From Aurelia coerulea (lineage: Eukaryota > Cnidaria > Scyphozoa > Semaeostomeae > Ulmaridae), in contig CM076955.1 in assembly GCA_039566865.1 (NCBI GenBank), forward strand, positions 21,931,501 to 21,995,500: 64,000 bases of DNA. The letters are read 5' to 3'. Shown here piece by piece: positions 1 through 14,200 of this stretch. The notes below the pieces were generated by a model. The model worked only from the letters and a program-made list of their open reading frames with translations. It had not been told where the DNA came from and searched no databases. Position 1 is the stretch's first letter. Every line of letters starts with the position of its first letter. Position numbers and translations under genes: made by a program.

Positions 1-318
1 CATGCCTCTTGCTTCTGCTTGGGGCCTTAAAGTTGACACCATTGGGTCAAGGAGGGATCAAAAAGATTCACAAGAGTTATAAATATATCTATAACATCTG
101 CATAATATGCATAAATAAACATTTTCTATTTTATAAGAAAGTGGTTTATAAGAAATTAGTACCAGGATGGTGACAAATTTAAGAAACTCTAGTACTATGT
201 TGGAGGAGTGCTAAGAAACTTTTAAAAGCCAATTCAAAGAAAGCTGTGGGGAAATTTTCGTTGAGCCAATGTTTTTGAGTAATATTTCATAAATATTATG
301 CTTTGAGCCCAAGAGAAC

Positions 319-366
319 TAGCCTGCGCGCAGCCTCAACTCCCCAGTTGAGGCTGCACGCAGGCTA
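319..366. repeat. Short perfect-type hairpin (GCCTGCGCGCAGCC family)
   Basis: Arms TAGCCTGCGCGCAGCC... and its complement pair over 22 positions with one mismatch around a CCCC loop. A degenerate relative lies at 11647-11687. It is probably a small interspersed foldback repeat. No function is visible. Confidence 0.7.
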
Positions 367-1979
367 AAGAGAACTTGCTTGCCTGCAACAAATTGTGCTG
401 CATGTCAAGAAATAAATACCTGGCAGTGGTAGAAACTTCATGTATCCAAAAATAAGAAACAAATCTATGAGCAGTAAAATGCTAAAATGTTCATGTGAAA
501 TTAAGAAACTTTTAATGCTATGGGCTTATCAACGTTTCTGATAAGGAAACAAGGTGTGGATGTGATCGATTAGTTTTTAATACATCTGTTGACAATGAAA
601 AATATTTTAGAGTTGCAAAACAATGCTGAATGAGTTTTGATCATTACAAGCAGCAGCCTAAAATGCCTACATCTTTATTTCTTTGAAAGCAATTAAGAGA
701 TTATATAAATCATGCAAGTACAATAATAAGCTACGATCAAGTTTCAAACATGATAATCCAAGCACACCTAAGTTGCTGGTACAACAAACATATTTGGCCT
801 TGATACATTGATGCTTGCAAGTCCTTTGCATTGTCTAATCTTTTGGGAAGATCCAAAATGTTGGGATTGGACTACACAACTAAAAGGTGACTACGTCAGT
901 AGAATTCTCAACAAGCTCCCAGCCCCAAGTCACTCTGCAGAACTTCTCAAATTACCATTAACATATTTTGTCATCTGTGTTCAGTGATAAGAATGCAGCC
1001 AGACAGACTCCGTCTGCCATTTTATGGATGTAACATCTACAGCTCTACAAATGTTGGTTGTTCATCCCTGCTACATGAGATCTTGTAAATAACTTAACTG
1101 ATATGGCCAAGTCTTGCTTCGTATTTCAATCACGTCTTCTTTTAATTTGATCACACCAGCCACGCTGCCTGTTCATCTGGAGGATTTCTCTGGTTGGGCC
1201 TAACTAAACTCCATTGTTCACTTCTTCTTCATCTCATCTTCGAATAGGCCAGCAAAATCTCCTCTCGACATAAGATCTTAAACGCTCAGCATGTAAAAAT
1301 CTTTTCTTCGAAAAACAACCAATCTCAGTAACGTGTCTCCAGTGAAAATATTCCCCTTTCACCAACTTTCGCCCGTCTCCGATGGCTTGCTCGCTCTCCG
1401 ATGGCTTGCTCGCCTCGACTTGCTGAAGGATCTGCTGTTTGTTACGAAAATCTCGCAACTCTCTCTAACATGGGTCCAATCTTAGTTGCGATTGCATGAT
1501 TAAGAATATTTTTTTCCAATAGACTCTAACGACGGGGGACTACAATCTTTTTTGGCAGAGGATTGTTTGGTTATGATAGAGCAAGCTGCAGTCCGCAATT
1601 CAGCACCAGCCACAGCAGCCACAGCTTCGAAGTCCGCCATTTTTCAGTTTTGATTTATGATTATGATGTCCCCCGTCTTCAATATGCAATCATGCTCCAT
1701 TGTATCCCTGTAGCCCATAAGCCCTTGTTACGAGCATCACGAGAAAAATCACTGTAGGAAGATATAGGGGGTTGCCTTCCCATTCATTTTAATAGTTTAA
1801 TTAATATTTTCGTCCTTTCGATATCTCCTCCGCAGTACTACAAAAAATTTCCCCCGCAGATACATATCATCCAGCGCTCCTCCATAGAAGCACACCAGCA
1901 GTGTCTAACTACCCATTATCATACCCTCTCTTCGCCCCCATCTTTGAGAGGCTTCACAAAGGAACATTTTGAGATAGGA

Positions 1980-1991
1980 CGCATGCGCAGC
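1980..1991 (+). promoter_or_regulatory. NRF1-like GCATGCGC motif upstream of CNOT3
   Basis: The sequence CGCATGCGCAG lies about 210 bases before the CNOT3 start codon. It is close to the palindromic NRF1/alpha-PAL consensus common in TATA-less housekeeping promoters. Position and motif are the only evidence, and a chance match is possible. Confidence 0.25.
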
Positions 1992-2201
1992 ATTTGAACA
2001 TTTTGGAACACTGAGAAACGTGAATGTGATTTGAATAAGGACGCGAGCTGAACACGAAACAGGTCTTGAAACAGGAAAACAAGCTATTATATGCAGCTAA
2101 CCTGAAGATATTTAGTTAAAGGAAAGCTGCAAGTACCGAGAATTGATCAAGTACTGTGGATAAGGAATGAGAAAAGTGTTTTATACGCTTGGAAAGAAGT
2201 G

Positions 2202-5200
2202 ATGGCGGACAAGCGAAAATTACAAGGTAAGGTGGCCTAAGCGAAAACTAAATGTCATGGATCCCATGGAGGGTATGCTTTTGGAAAGTCTTTGGAATTA
2301 ATTGTTGAAATCAAAAGTGAATCAAATAGATTTGGATTTGAATATGGATCAAAATTTCGCTAAAATTATGTCAGATAACTTTATGGAAGCTAGTTTGTAC
2401 TGTAAAGCAACATTAAAGCAAATAAGAGGTATTTTATTCTAATAAAAGGATGATGAATTGAATTTCAAAGTGGTTTTGGAACTTCACTTAAAAGGTTGAT
2501 CACTTTATAAGCTTGAGAATATAACATTGTGTCTTTCTTCTATAGCTACTATGTCGAATTTGTCGCGGAGCGGAGAGTAAAGCAAAAATCGAGTATAATT
2601 CTCCAGAAGAAGAAAGATCAGTCTTCCCACATCATCCTGTAGCCATCTTTTTACGTATGACATATTAGTTCATTAGTATGTCTGATTGTTTTAGAATGGG
2701 CCACGACAAATTCAACAGATAAAAGAAGACTGCTTCATCTCTGCCAAGTTTGCTGTGGTTTCAAAAGGCCAAGTTTATTCTCAATTTTAACAGAATAAAT
2801 TTTAATTTGCAGGTGAGATCGACAGATGCTTGAAAAAAGTGAATGAAGGAGTGGAGGCTTTTGATGATATTTGGCAAAAGGTAGGCCACTATGTACGTGA
2901 GATGATTTGTTTCTTATTAAATTATTCTGCAACATTATTTTGTGTCGCCCAGACTCTATATTGCATCTCTTTCTGAAAAGATTGGATTAGCCAGATGATA
3001 AATGGCAGTAGCTGATATGTGAAAAAAAATAGATGAAGTGGATCAATTACTTAGGGGCCTTCAACATTTGATGTTTGTACTTTTTAGTGGCATTGGGCTG
3101 TTCAAGGGGGAGGGAGTTTTACCCTAATCTGTTAAGAAAATCAAATATCATACAAAATCTCTCTTCACAATTTTTTGAAAAGTCATGGTGGCTCTACAAA
3201 CATAAAAAATGCAGAGAAAATGGCAATATTTGCATCAAGATTTCACGAAGAGTCTTCAATTACGTTGAACTTGGCTTGGCTTTGAAGGAGCTTGCAGGCA
3301 ATAGAAGGGCAGCAAGCCATTGGGAAAGATTGCACAACAAATTTCTGGCATCAGATTAGATTCCATGTTCAAGTTTGTAGAAGTTTTATCTTTGCATCAA
3401 CAATAATGGCTGACAAATTGGCAACTTCTGTTTGATTATTGATACAATAGAAATGTACTTCATTTACCAAAGCCAAATTCATGTAAAATGTTTCTTTTGA
3501 AATTTGTTGCACATAGCAAGCCAGAATTCTTGATACAGTACCAAAAATAAGCATCTGATATATCATTTTCTCTTCATGTGCATTGAATAAAATGTAACTT
3601 TAAAGGAGCTCTGTCACCAAACTGTACACAAATCTGTAAACAGCATTGTTCTAGGCATGTGTCCATTGCATTGTTATCTGTAGTTTGTTTGGTTGCTTCA
3701 CCCAAGCCACCAAAAAGTGACTGTTTAAAATCCGCTTATATCCAAGCAACTGTGAAAGATATGCATGTTTGGTTTGTTCCTCTGTGAAGTACAAAGATTT
3801 ATCTTTGAAATGGCACTTTAGTTTTTGGAGAACCTTGAAATTTGTGCGATATTGCCTGTCAAACAACTGCAAAATCATTGTTTCAAGCAAAATTTTGGAG
3901 ACAGAACCCCAATAAGGACCTAATCACAACATTTATATATTCATATGAAAACAAATATTTTTGTTACTGTTTATCTTTTCAAAGGTGCAGGCTGCGTCAA
4001 ATAGCAATCAAAAGGAAAAATATGAAGCAGATCTGAAAAAAGAAATAAAGAAGCTGCAGGTGAACTTTTTGAGGGCAAAGATCCCCCAACTTTTGATTGG
4101 AGGTTACACTCACACTTGTATCTATTTGATTCACTGTGATTGGCTACACAGTGACTTAAATTACAGTATATAGTACAGAGAAAGGATGAAAAACTTAAAC
4201 TCTTCCATAGTAGAAATTTCACCAGATCATATACTAGCATTTTTAAAATTATGAATAGGAAAGATTCTATGCATAAAAAGTACAGTGTACATGTCTTGCA
4301 CACACAACATGGTTTTCCTGTCCCAGGAGCCTCGTTTTAAAAGTTTACAGTCTCAAATGGCACACAAAGCCTAATCATAATGCGAATAATTCTTCAAATT
4401 ATTGAGAATTCTTGTCATGTGAATCGACGCAAGGTCTGCACAGTGTGTTATCAGTTTTTCATTTGATTTGGCTCAGACAGTGAACCATAAAGAAAGAACG
4501 TATTCAGTTTTATGCAATGTGTTTTTGACAAGTTCACAAAATGAAGTCATTGCAGTAAAAACAAGTAACTTTATAAAACCTTGTAAAGGATAGCTTTTCT
4601 AACCTTTTTTTCTTTGGTTACAGAGGCTAAGAGACCAAATCAAGACATGGGCTGCATCAAATGATATCAAAGATAAGAGGCCTTTATTAGACGCAAGAAA
4701 GTTGATTGAGACAGTAAGTTTGATAACAACCTACCGGATGGGCCAACAACTTACTTTTGTATGTTTGAACATTTGTTCTGTGGAGAGTATTTGTGGTAAT
4801 GGCATGAATCACAGTTTGTTGCATAGAAGAAAGGCTGAAGTATCTTTTGTGGGTTCCTCCTACTTTTCTGAGCATTGTAGGTACAAGAAAAATTGAATTT
4901 ATGACTATTCCTTCCCTTTGAAATGCATGAAAAATGGTTATTAAATAGTCTCCTCATGTAGAGCAACATGCACACACATTTCATTTCCCTCAAGGCTTGA
5001 ATAGTAATGTTTTCAAATTTATTAGATCATATATAATGGGTGAATGTGGCTTGAGATATACACAGAATTCTCAAGCTGTCAGATCATATAAATACATCAT
5101 TGGTTATTGATCTCTTTGATCAAGTTTTTAGGCCTCTTTTCACACATGTTGAAGTTCTAGAGAATTTTTGTAAATTAGATCTTGCCTACATTTATAATGC

Positions 5201-8200
5201 TTAAAAAACAGTATGAAAAATCACAAAAAATGCTTTAGCTGTTCAGGTTTAAACCAGACTTTGATTGATTTCAATTTCTGGAGTATTCTCTGAACAGCAA
5301 ATGTTCAAATGTGTGAAGCTCTTTTTTGGTCCACCCAACCCAGTATATTCTTAGAAATGAGAATGATGCATTACACTACTTTGAAATTCACCAATTATTG
5401 CCAATCCAAGTAAATTTGCCCTTGCTTTTCTGTGCCTTTTTATGTGGAGCAGTCTTTCTCCAGATAACAAGTGGTTAAATTTTGACTGTTATTCAAACAA
5501 AAGCAACAGGAGCTTAACTGTTGCAGTGAGATATCACAGGTGTTTTGACAGTTCTTTTGGTTTGTGTAAACATTATAAGTATTTTGTTTTGACTGATGGT
5601 TGAATTTTCATTTTGCAGCAAATGGAAAGGTTTAAAGTTGTTGAAAGGGAAACAAAGACAAAAGCATATTCAAAAGAAGGTAAAGAAAACCGTAATATTT
5701 TTATTAAGATGTAAAAACAAATGAAGAGTACTGAATTTTCTGATTTTGAAGTATCTTGATTATTATGACTTAATACCGCACTGGGTGTCCCAAAAGGACG
5801 TATACAGATTTTGTTGACTCCAGCGATGTGCATTTTTGCTTTAATCAATGGCTAATCACTCTCAAAATGTTCCTTGATAGTTAACTTGAACATAGATACC
5901 TGGTTTGTTGATATTGGTGCTTTGAGAGCAGAAACATCAATCTTGAAGGCTCAAATTTGTGTCAACCTGCAAACCAGAGCTTTGGCCTTTTGGCGTAAGC
6001 AAGTTCCTGAAGCACATTGAAATTAAGAACTGAAATTAATGAAAAATTAAGAAACTGCCCAATGGGTGACTGGGGGTGATTTCTGGAAAGCAGAATAACA
6101 CAAGATCTATTGATGTTCAAATTTATTAAGGTTATCATTGATTTATACGCTGTGCCTTGAGAATTTGCTTAGGCCAAAAGGCTAACGCTGTGGTTTGCAG
6201 GAAGAGGCAAATTTGAGCTTTCAAGATTAACATGTCTGCTCTCAAAGCACCAATACCAACACACAAGGTACTTATGTTCAAGTGAACTATCAAGGAACAT
6301 TTTTAGAGTGATATTCATTATTAATATTTCAAGAAACAATCTGATCATTTATCACATTCCACGGTTTTTGTCTATGCGAATAAACCTTGTAGGCAAGTAA
6401 GAAAAAAGTTAGAACATTTTAAAGGCTATACTTTATTAGCTTTTCATCAGAATCGTTCAAAGTGATTTTTATTGCGTAACTAATATGTCAACTTAAATAC
6501 TAAGTTTACTTAGTTAAAATCAGTCATATTTTTCTTGATTTACACATGATTTTATAAAAGGGTTTATATCAGATTTGTTCAAAACAGGTTAAACTTCTCG
6601 ATCAGAATTTACAATATTCAAGCTCCGCAGCGATTAAGATGAAACTTAATCCAGGCTCTGTTATTGTCTGGGCAATCAGTTGTGTAGATACAGGGCCAGT
6701 CCTGCTCTTCTTTTCACTTGGGAACTCCTTTTGGTAGTTTTTGTGTAGTTTTCAGCATCATCATGCTGCATTGTAGCAAATTTGATCAGGAATTTCAGGC
6801 CTGTTTTGAAGGATTCTAAGATTTAATAATTTTATAAAATTGCTCATAACTGTGGAAGAATAATACTACCAATTTAAACCAACTAAATTGGGTTATCTAA
6901 TTGACTTATTTCCATAGGGGAAGTTAAAATTTTGGGGGCTGCCCAAAAAAAATCAAGTGTTTACAACAATTTTACCTGACTTAAAGGGGCTGGATAAGAA
7001 AATGTCTGGGAAATTTTTGATTTGGCTGTTTTTTCTGATGAGCTAATTTGTTGCGACTATTCAACGACAATTCAAGATAAATGTCTCCTCTTGTATATTA
7101 GCCTTTGCACTTTTTTCTGATACAAATTCAAACCTCCATATTTTTTGGGATTGCTGCGATATAAATGGATTTCAAGCAAGTATTTTCGTTGACCTTTCAC
7201 CCAAAGATCAGCATGTACCTAGATAAGGATCTTTCCTTTTGAATTTAGCTAATTACAAAGGAACTTCTCCTTAACAAATTACAGGCTTTCAAAGACTGCA
7301 AATATTTTGCCTTTTTGACTCCCCTGGTATTTATTTTGATTATTTGATCAGGTTTAGGTCAAGCCAACAAAATTGATCCAATTACTAAAGAAAAAGAAGA
7401 GTGTAGGGAATGGCTAAATGTAAGTTTCCTTGCGTAATGTATTTGAATTTCGTAGGAGAAACTGCCAGGTCGTTACTATGAATACTGATCAATTTTTCAC
7501 TTCAGATCAGTGGACCAGTGATCATTACGCTTTCTTTATACAATAGGCTTCTGTGTGCATCATGAGAGTACAGTTAACATGTATTCTTCTTCTTCTTCTT
7601 ACTGGCTTTTCCGTCTTAATTTAAGACATTAGCCTTGCCACTGTTTTCTGCCATTCCTTTCGCCTGTATACATGTTAACACGCGGTACTACAAATATTAG
7701 AAGTCACACTCTGATTAGAACGTAGGTTCGAAAGACCTCAGTGTGCCAGAAATTTGTCTGTTTCTTTGTGTCTGCCTCCTCTATAGTATATCATTTGTAG
7801 GCATTACATAGGTATGCAATTGTTTGAAGAGGTAATTCCTTGCTCTTTACGAGAAATTAGGATTTATCCTTATCTCATGATGAGTGTCATTTATTTCATG
7901 ATTCTTATGATTGAAAAATAATCAAGGAAGTTTAGAATAGTAATGATATGAATGCAACAATCAGAATGCTTGGCTGAAAAGACTTTCTTTTCTAGGAATC
8001 GATAGATAGGATCAAGCTACAGGTAAGGCAACTCATAAACTCTCTTCAGAACATCAAATCAATGAACATGATATCCGTTTCTACTTTAGCATATTTAATT
8101 ATAAACTTTGGTAGATAAGGTACTTAACAAGAAATTATTAAAAGATTCGGATGCAAAAAATGAGACTATTTATTTAACACACTGTACACACAGCGGTTTA

Positions 8201-11200
8201 GAAGGCCTAAATTACCGACGTCGCCCTGGTTGAGGGTATCCAAACTTTCACTTTGTCTTAGATGAATTTAAGACAATTTGATGTGGAAATATCAGCATTT
8301 CAACGATTAAAGAGTTTTGGTCGTTATCAAATGCTTTCTGATTGCGTTCACTGCGTTTCGTTATTCTAATCACTGATCTTTGATCCCGCTATCCTTTGAA
8401 GATTTTTTAAGCAAGCCAGATCGTAAATAGTATACGAGATCTTCTCGTTTTCTTGCATCCGAATCTTTTTACAATGTTAGTTATAAAGATATACCGCATG
8501 CAAAGTTGACTAATATATGTACAAACGCACAAATAAAGTTTGCATGCCAGGAGATAGAAATAGTGCAATCCCGCAGGGTGTCCCAAAAAAATTGTGCCCC
8601 GTTTGTCTGAAGATTGTGACAAAACGGCAAAAGATTCTCGCCAATTTTTTTCATGGTGGTGCTCTTCAGATGTTCAATTAAAGTTTGCCACCATCCCCAT
8701 TAAAATCCGTTGAAAAATGATGGAGCTATGACCTTCAGGAGACCAAATTTACCCGATCACTGAAACCAGCGGTCGGCCATTTTGTCTTACTATTTTGCAG
8801 CGATAAATAGCTTCATGGATTGAAAATGAAACAGCAGCCTCCAATGTCATAGCTCTCGTGAAAATTCCGATAATCCTCGGAGAGTTCCACTATTTCTGAC
8901 CTCGCAGAAATTATTTCTTACCTCACGTGCAGATACTTATCACTGCAAAATAGTAAGACAAAATGGCCGACCGCTGGTTTCAGTCATGGTGCAAATTTGG
9001 TCTCCTGAAGGTCATAGCTCCATCATTTTCCAACGGATTTTTACGAGGATGGTGGCAAAATTTAATTGAACATCTGAAGAGCACCATCATGAAAAAAATT
9101 GGCGAGAATCTTTTGCCGTTTTGTCACAATTTTCAGACAAACGGGGCACAATTTTTTTGGGACACCCTGTAGACTAATTGCAATCATCACAGTTTAGCTC
9201 TTCTGCCAGAACTGAAATAGGCTACAATTGCTGAAGACATTCAAACGTAATGAATAGACCAAAATGTAGGACAGGCCTCATTAAATGCACACAATCGCGA
9301 GAACGCCTCGCAAGAACATGAATATAACTGCGCATTAGTTGCTAGCACGTTTGCTGTTCAAGCCATTTGCTCGCAGGCACTGACAGAAGATTTTTAATGA
9401 GGCCTAGTTTAAGAGCTCATGTGGTAAGGCTAATACGTTCCAGTGGATTGTTAGATTTCGATTAACAGACCGTATAAGGAACCAATATGGGACAAGGTAA
9501 GACACCTAAAGAAGATGGGAGATAGTATATCCTGGTATGAAATTGATATCAATATGTATCAATAGACCTTTTAGCTATTCTGAAAAGAATCAAAATCGAA
9601 GAATATTTCGCTACATTTTGTAGAATTTTCGAATGTGCACAATAGTGATAGAAGCTCTAACGCCACTCGATCGAACGTCGCGTATAAAAATGTATAAAAA
9701 TAACGCGCGATCTAGGCTGTTTTGTAGAATAGCTAAAAGGTATATTGTATTTTAAATCGTTCTGTTTTTAATCGTAGATTGACCAGATGGAAAGTGAAAT
9801 TGAATCTATGCAATCTGGAAACAAGAAGAAAAAGATTGATCGAGAGGTAGATATTACCAAGTTTATTTACATAATTAACCGACTGAATTTCTAAATATAA
9901 CATCCCTTTTTGTATAGAGTTTGACCTCTTTAGTCATAGCATTTCAAATTTTTATGCCATGCAAATTGTCGTCTTCGTTAGTAATCTACTTGAAAAATTT
10001 ACAAGTTGTTATTTAATATATTCTCATACTGTCAAACTTGTTTACAAACAATATTTCTATTACTTTGTTTCCACGCCTAACAGAACTAGCATGCAGAGTC
10101 TCTTGTTGACTTATGAGAAAGAGGCTAGGAATTGTTAATGAAATGACTGTTTGTTAATGAAATAAGAATCTTTCCACAGTCTGGTAAACCCTTTGTTTTT
10201 AGGAGGAGAAGATTATGAAGGCCTTGCAAATATACCAAGACTACCGTTTTCAGAATTTCTGGGAAAATCAAACGCTAATTCTGAGTCTACCGTTTTGAGA
10301 TTTGGTACTAATCAAGCACACTCATAATAATGATGGTTTATGACACAAATATTGTTGTTTATGTTTACTTATAGTTGTTGACTATTTTTGTAAATATTTT
10401 AGAAAACTGGGAAGATTGAAGCACACCGGGAAAGAATAGAAAAGCATCGGTTTCACATCAAAAGCTTAGAGGTAGGTCTGCAAACTATTGGATTTCTTTA
10501 AGAACAACCTACGTCGATACCTGGAAAGATTTTGTTAATGATAATAAAATTTGTGTAAGCATAAAAGAGCGATTTTTCATCCCTTTCTTCGATAAAGCTG
10601 TCAATGTATGTGTCCACAGCATGAATGTTTGTACTTATTAACGAGGTTCACTGCCAAAATATCGTTTTCGAACACTTTGATTGAAGGGAAAACTACAGGC
10701 CATCATGCAAAGAAACTTCAGAGAATATTGTTTACATACAAGATCGTGAAGAAGTGCGCTCGTACCTATCCAAAATATGCATTTTTGAATCCTCTTTACT
10801 AAAAATTTTGAAAAAATGCCGAATTTCTATTTGGATAAGTTTGGTCATCAACTGATGACGTGTCGTCGCAGAAAATATTCGATATTTTATTCTTTCTCAA
10901 AGGTGGAGGAAGTTGATGGTATTATTTTACTTAGTGAGTGCCATCTTTCCTCCCTTACGTCATTTTACAATCAAAATATCGTGCAGTGTCAGTGGTTCCA
11001 AACTGGCCTTTCGAGGGGATAATAAACTTTGAATTTCTAATTGAATTGTCGCTTCCTATAAATGAATCAGACAGGACTATTTATTTTAGTGACCCTGTTC
11101 TCATTTGTAGTTTACTTGACCCGGCCTAGTTTCGTCATGGCTTTGTTATCTGACGTAACAGAACAGAGCCAGGAGTTACGAGTCACACGTCAAATGTTAG

Positions 11201-14200
11201 CTGCAATGTTGATACTGTCATGACCAGCTTCCGTATGACAAACGAAGTGCGCTTGAGAATTCATAAATTGTTTGTTAGCCTAAATGTGTGTTGAATGACA
11301 AATGTTTAAAGCTGATGTTTTTGCTTATTTTAGCTGATACTGAGGTTACTGGACAATGAAAGCCTTGAAGTTGATAGGGTAAGTAAATTTTCTTTGCCAC
11401 AGTTTAATTCGCTCTTTCGAACATTCGCTATTTCGAATGAATGTTTATTTCCCTTCGTAGGGGTTTCTTTGTCAGATACTGTTCCTTGTCTCGAACGTTC
11501 GATTTTCGAACAGATCTTAATTTCCCCTCAGAATTCCAGCCAGCGGATGTCAGTTGTATTGATCTATTTCCAAATATTGTATGCAACCAAAAGGGTTTGA
11601 GGCCGATTGATGCAAAAAATATGCTTTTCTAAAAACAGAGAAATCATAGCCTGCGTGCAGCCTCAACTCCTCCTCGCATGCAGGCTACGAAATCATTGCT
11701 AAGAACTAAAGAACCTTAGGAAATTTTGTGGAAAGTCCTGTGTAAATTAAGGAAAAGTCATTCCAAAGTGATTCAAAAATTGTTGACGGCAAGCTCTTGA
11801 GTAATACAGGAAAGTATGATTTAAAATGAAGCCCTTGCCTTGATGAAGTCTTTTGCTAAGAATTTCATTGAGACCTATGAACATTGAATTCCTTAATATG
11901 AGCTATACTTTGTATGCTCAAGACAATATTGATACTCATGTATTACTAAACGTTAATGTTTGTCATGCTTTTATTATTCTGTTTTAAGCCAAAAAGGTAA
12001 TTTACCTTGGGCCGGAGGTTTTCTCCTTACTAACAAATGGTTTACTCTGTAACAGGCAATTTGATCTTATTTCGTTAAGATTTCTGCTTGGACAAAGATC
12101 TTTTCCAGTAATATCGATCTTACAGATCTTACAACTGTCTACCGGGAGCTTCCTTTGGCTTGAAACACAGCTAAACGGCTATTAGAGAGATTTAGTTTCA
12201 TCACTATACGTTATGAGACCCGCTAGCATAATTTCCTCAAGCATAACACTCAATTGATGGACTTTTAACTAAGATTCCCCATTTAAAATGCCTCTTTGAG
12301 GCTGTTGCAACTAACTGATTCTACGTGGTTTGTAACACAGCTGAAAGATATCCAGAAGATATGGCCACGAATTTAGTGCCCATACGCTGAGCTTGGGCAG
12401 ACTCTAGGCTCACTTCGGTGATAGCAATTAGATTTCATCAGTTATGAATTTAGAACTTCTCCTAGCTTTTTCTAGCTTGCAATAGAACTGGCAACTTCTC
12501 TAGTCAATTGATCAGTTATTACAGATATCCGCTGAATAAGTAGTGGCTCAGTTTCTAGTTGAACGATTTCTAAGCTAGATCACAGTTCTCTTTTGTAAAT
12601 TTTTTCATCCTTATCTCCTTCCGACGACTGTTATCCATGGATTAGCATGAAATTAGACAAAAGATCTTTTGCTTATGTAAATTCTGCTTTTCAATCGTAT
12701 AAAGGGCTTGACATTTCTAATCAAAACAGGGGGATGGTGAGGTTTGTTCTCGATTATGTAATGAAAATAATTGATGAAGGCAGATGTAGAAAGGAGAACG
12801 GAAAAAGGAAAGAAGGGAAGATATAACATGAAGGTGTATTTATGTCAAGAAATTTCGATCAAAACGGAAAATCGACAGTGAATGCTAACAGAAAGTTCAA
12901 GATTGTCGGAAATTCAGCAGCTTGTTAGACCCTGGCTTAGAGGTAAAGGAAGGATTAGAATTTAAGACCAACATGTCTTCAAGAAATTCTTGCTTATGAA
13001 TATAGTTTAATGGATTCATCGCGGACAGTGAGAGATGTTAAAAATAAAATAAAAGGCAAAAGATAAAGGGTGGAAATAGAAAAATTAATTGTAAGATAAA
13101 AATTGGAGTTATCTAGATTTGATGTTTTATAAAAATTGAAGTTAAGACAAAATGGAAGGAAAGGATACAAAAACATAACAATATTTGCATATAGCCAAAG
13201 AGAGTCGCTAATTTAAATGTTTGTGTTTGTGAATGCTATGAAACCGAAACGTTGAAACTTTCCTAATTGTATAGTTTTGTTGTCGCATTTTTTTTTTCAA
13301 GTAGAGCTTCATAGTTTCATAACTTTCAAGAAAATTTGATCAAATATCTCTCATGGAAAAAGTAGAAAAATTATTGCGTCAAGAACTTGAATATTTTACT
13401 ATTTTGACCAGAGGAATTAAGACCAAATAATGCTATTTTGCATCTGTTTTTAATTTGTCAATTTTTACAACAATTTCCAAAGAAAAATTCATATTATAGT
13501 CTGTTTCAAATTGGATGTCACGTGAAATTGCTCGCAAATTAAACTGCAACTTTAACTGGATCGTTTTGGGTGAATAATGTTTTGCGCTATCGCGAATCTC
13601 ACTCGAATCTACCGTAAAAGCTCTGTTAAGCCCCCGGTGACTTGTATAATTTCAGACACACCGGAAAGGGGGCTTAAGAGGGGGGGGCTTATTAGAGAAG
13701 GGGCTTAAAAGAGAGGGTGGCTTATTCACAAAATCAAATGACAAATAGCTTTTTGTTTTTTTATAACATATTTTGCGGATTCAACATACAATTTTACAAG
13801 TCAAACACATCAATTCTACACAGTTTTTATCTCAAACCATATCTAAATTAACATGCAAACTTCTTAAGCTCAATAAATGGAAAATCTTTGGTAACCTCTG
13901 GAATTTGATGTAAGTGGGGGGGGGCTTATTAGAAAAGGGGGCTTAATGGAGAGGGTGGCTTAATAGAGCTTTTACGGTAATTTGAGACGAACTCTAATTC
14001 TCATGTTCTGCCTCGTACGGAATCATAGAACAAAGGAGAGCTATAATTTTATTGTTCTTATGTTTAATCTTTGTTATTCTCTCGGTTTCTGTATCAACTT
14101 TTATCTCATTATTTCATCTCGTTGTTTGTCGATAACAAATATTTAAACTCGTTTGCTGATTGTATTAGGCGCGGTTATCTGCTATACGTAACGACCTGTC

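Larger units (their letters stand above)
1..2201. other. Upstream non-coding region, no gene supported
   Basis: No open frame here looks like a protein. The first 600 bases contain several copies of a short AAGAAACT-like motif that also recurs inside the 56.5-61.1 kb insertion. Around 1381-1415 an 18-base stretch (GATGGCTTGCTCGC core) is duplicated in tandem. The last few hundred bases must contain the CNOT3 promoter and 5' UTR, but no TATA box or start site can be fixed by eye. Confidence 0.5.

Noticed and set aside
1234..1458. Minus-strand frame as first exon of a divergent gene
   Set aside because: It begins at TTG with an in-frame stop just upstream, shows no recognised domain, and contains a simple tandem duplication.
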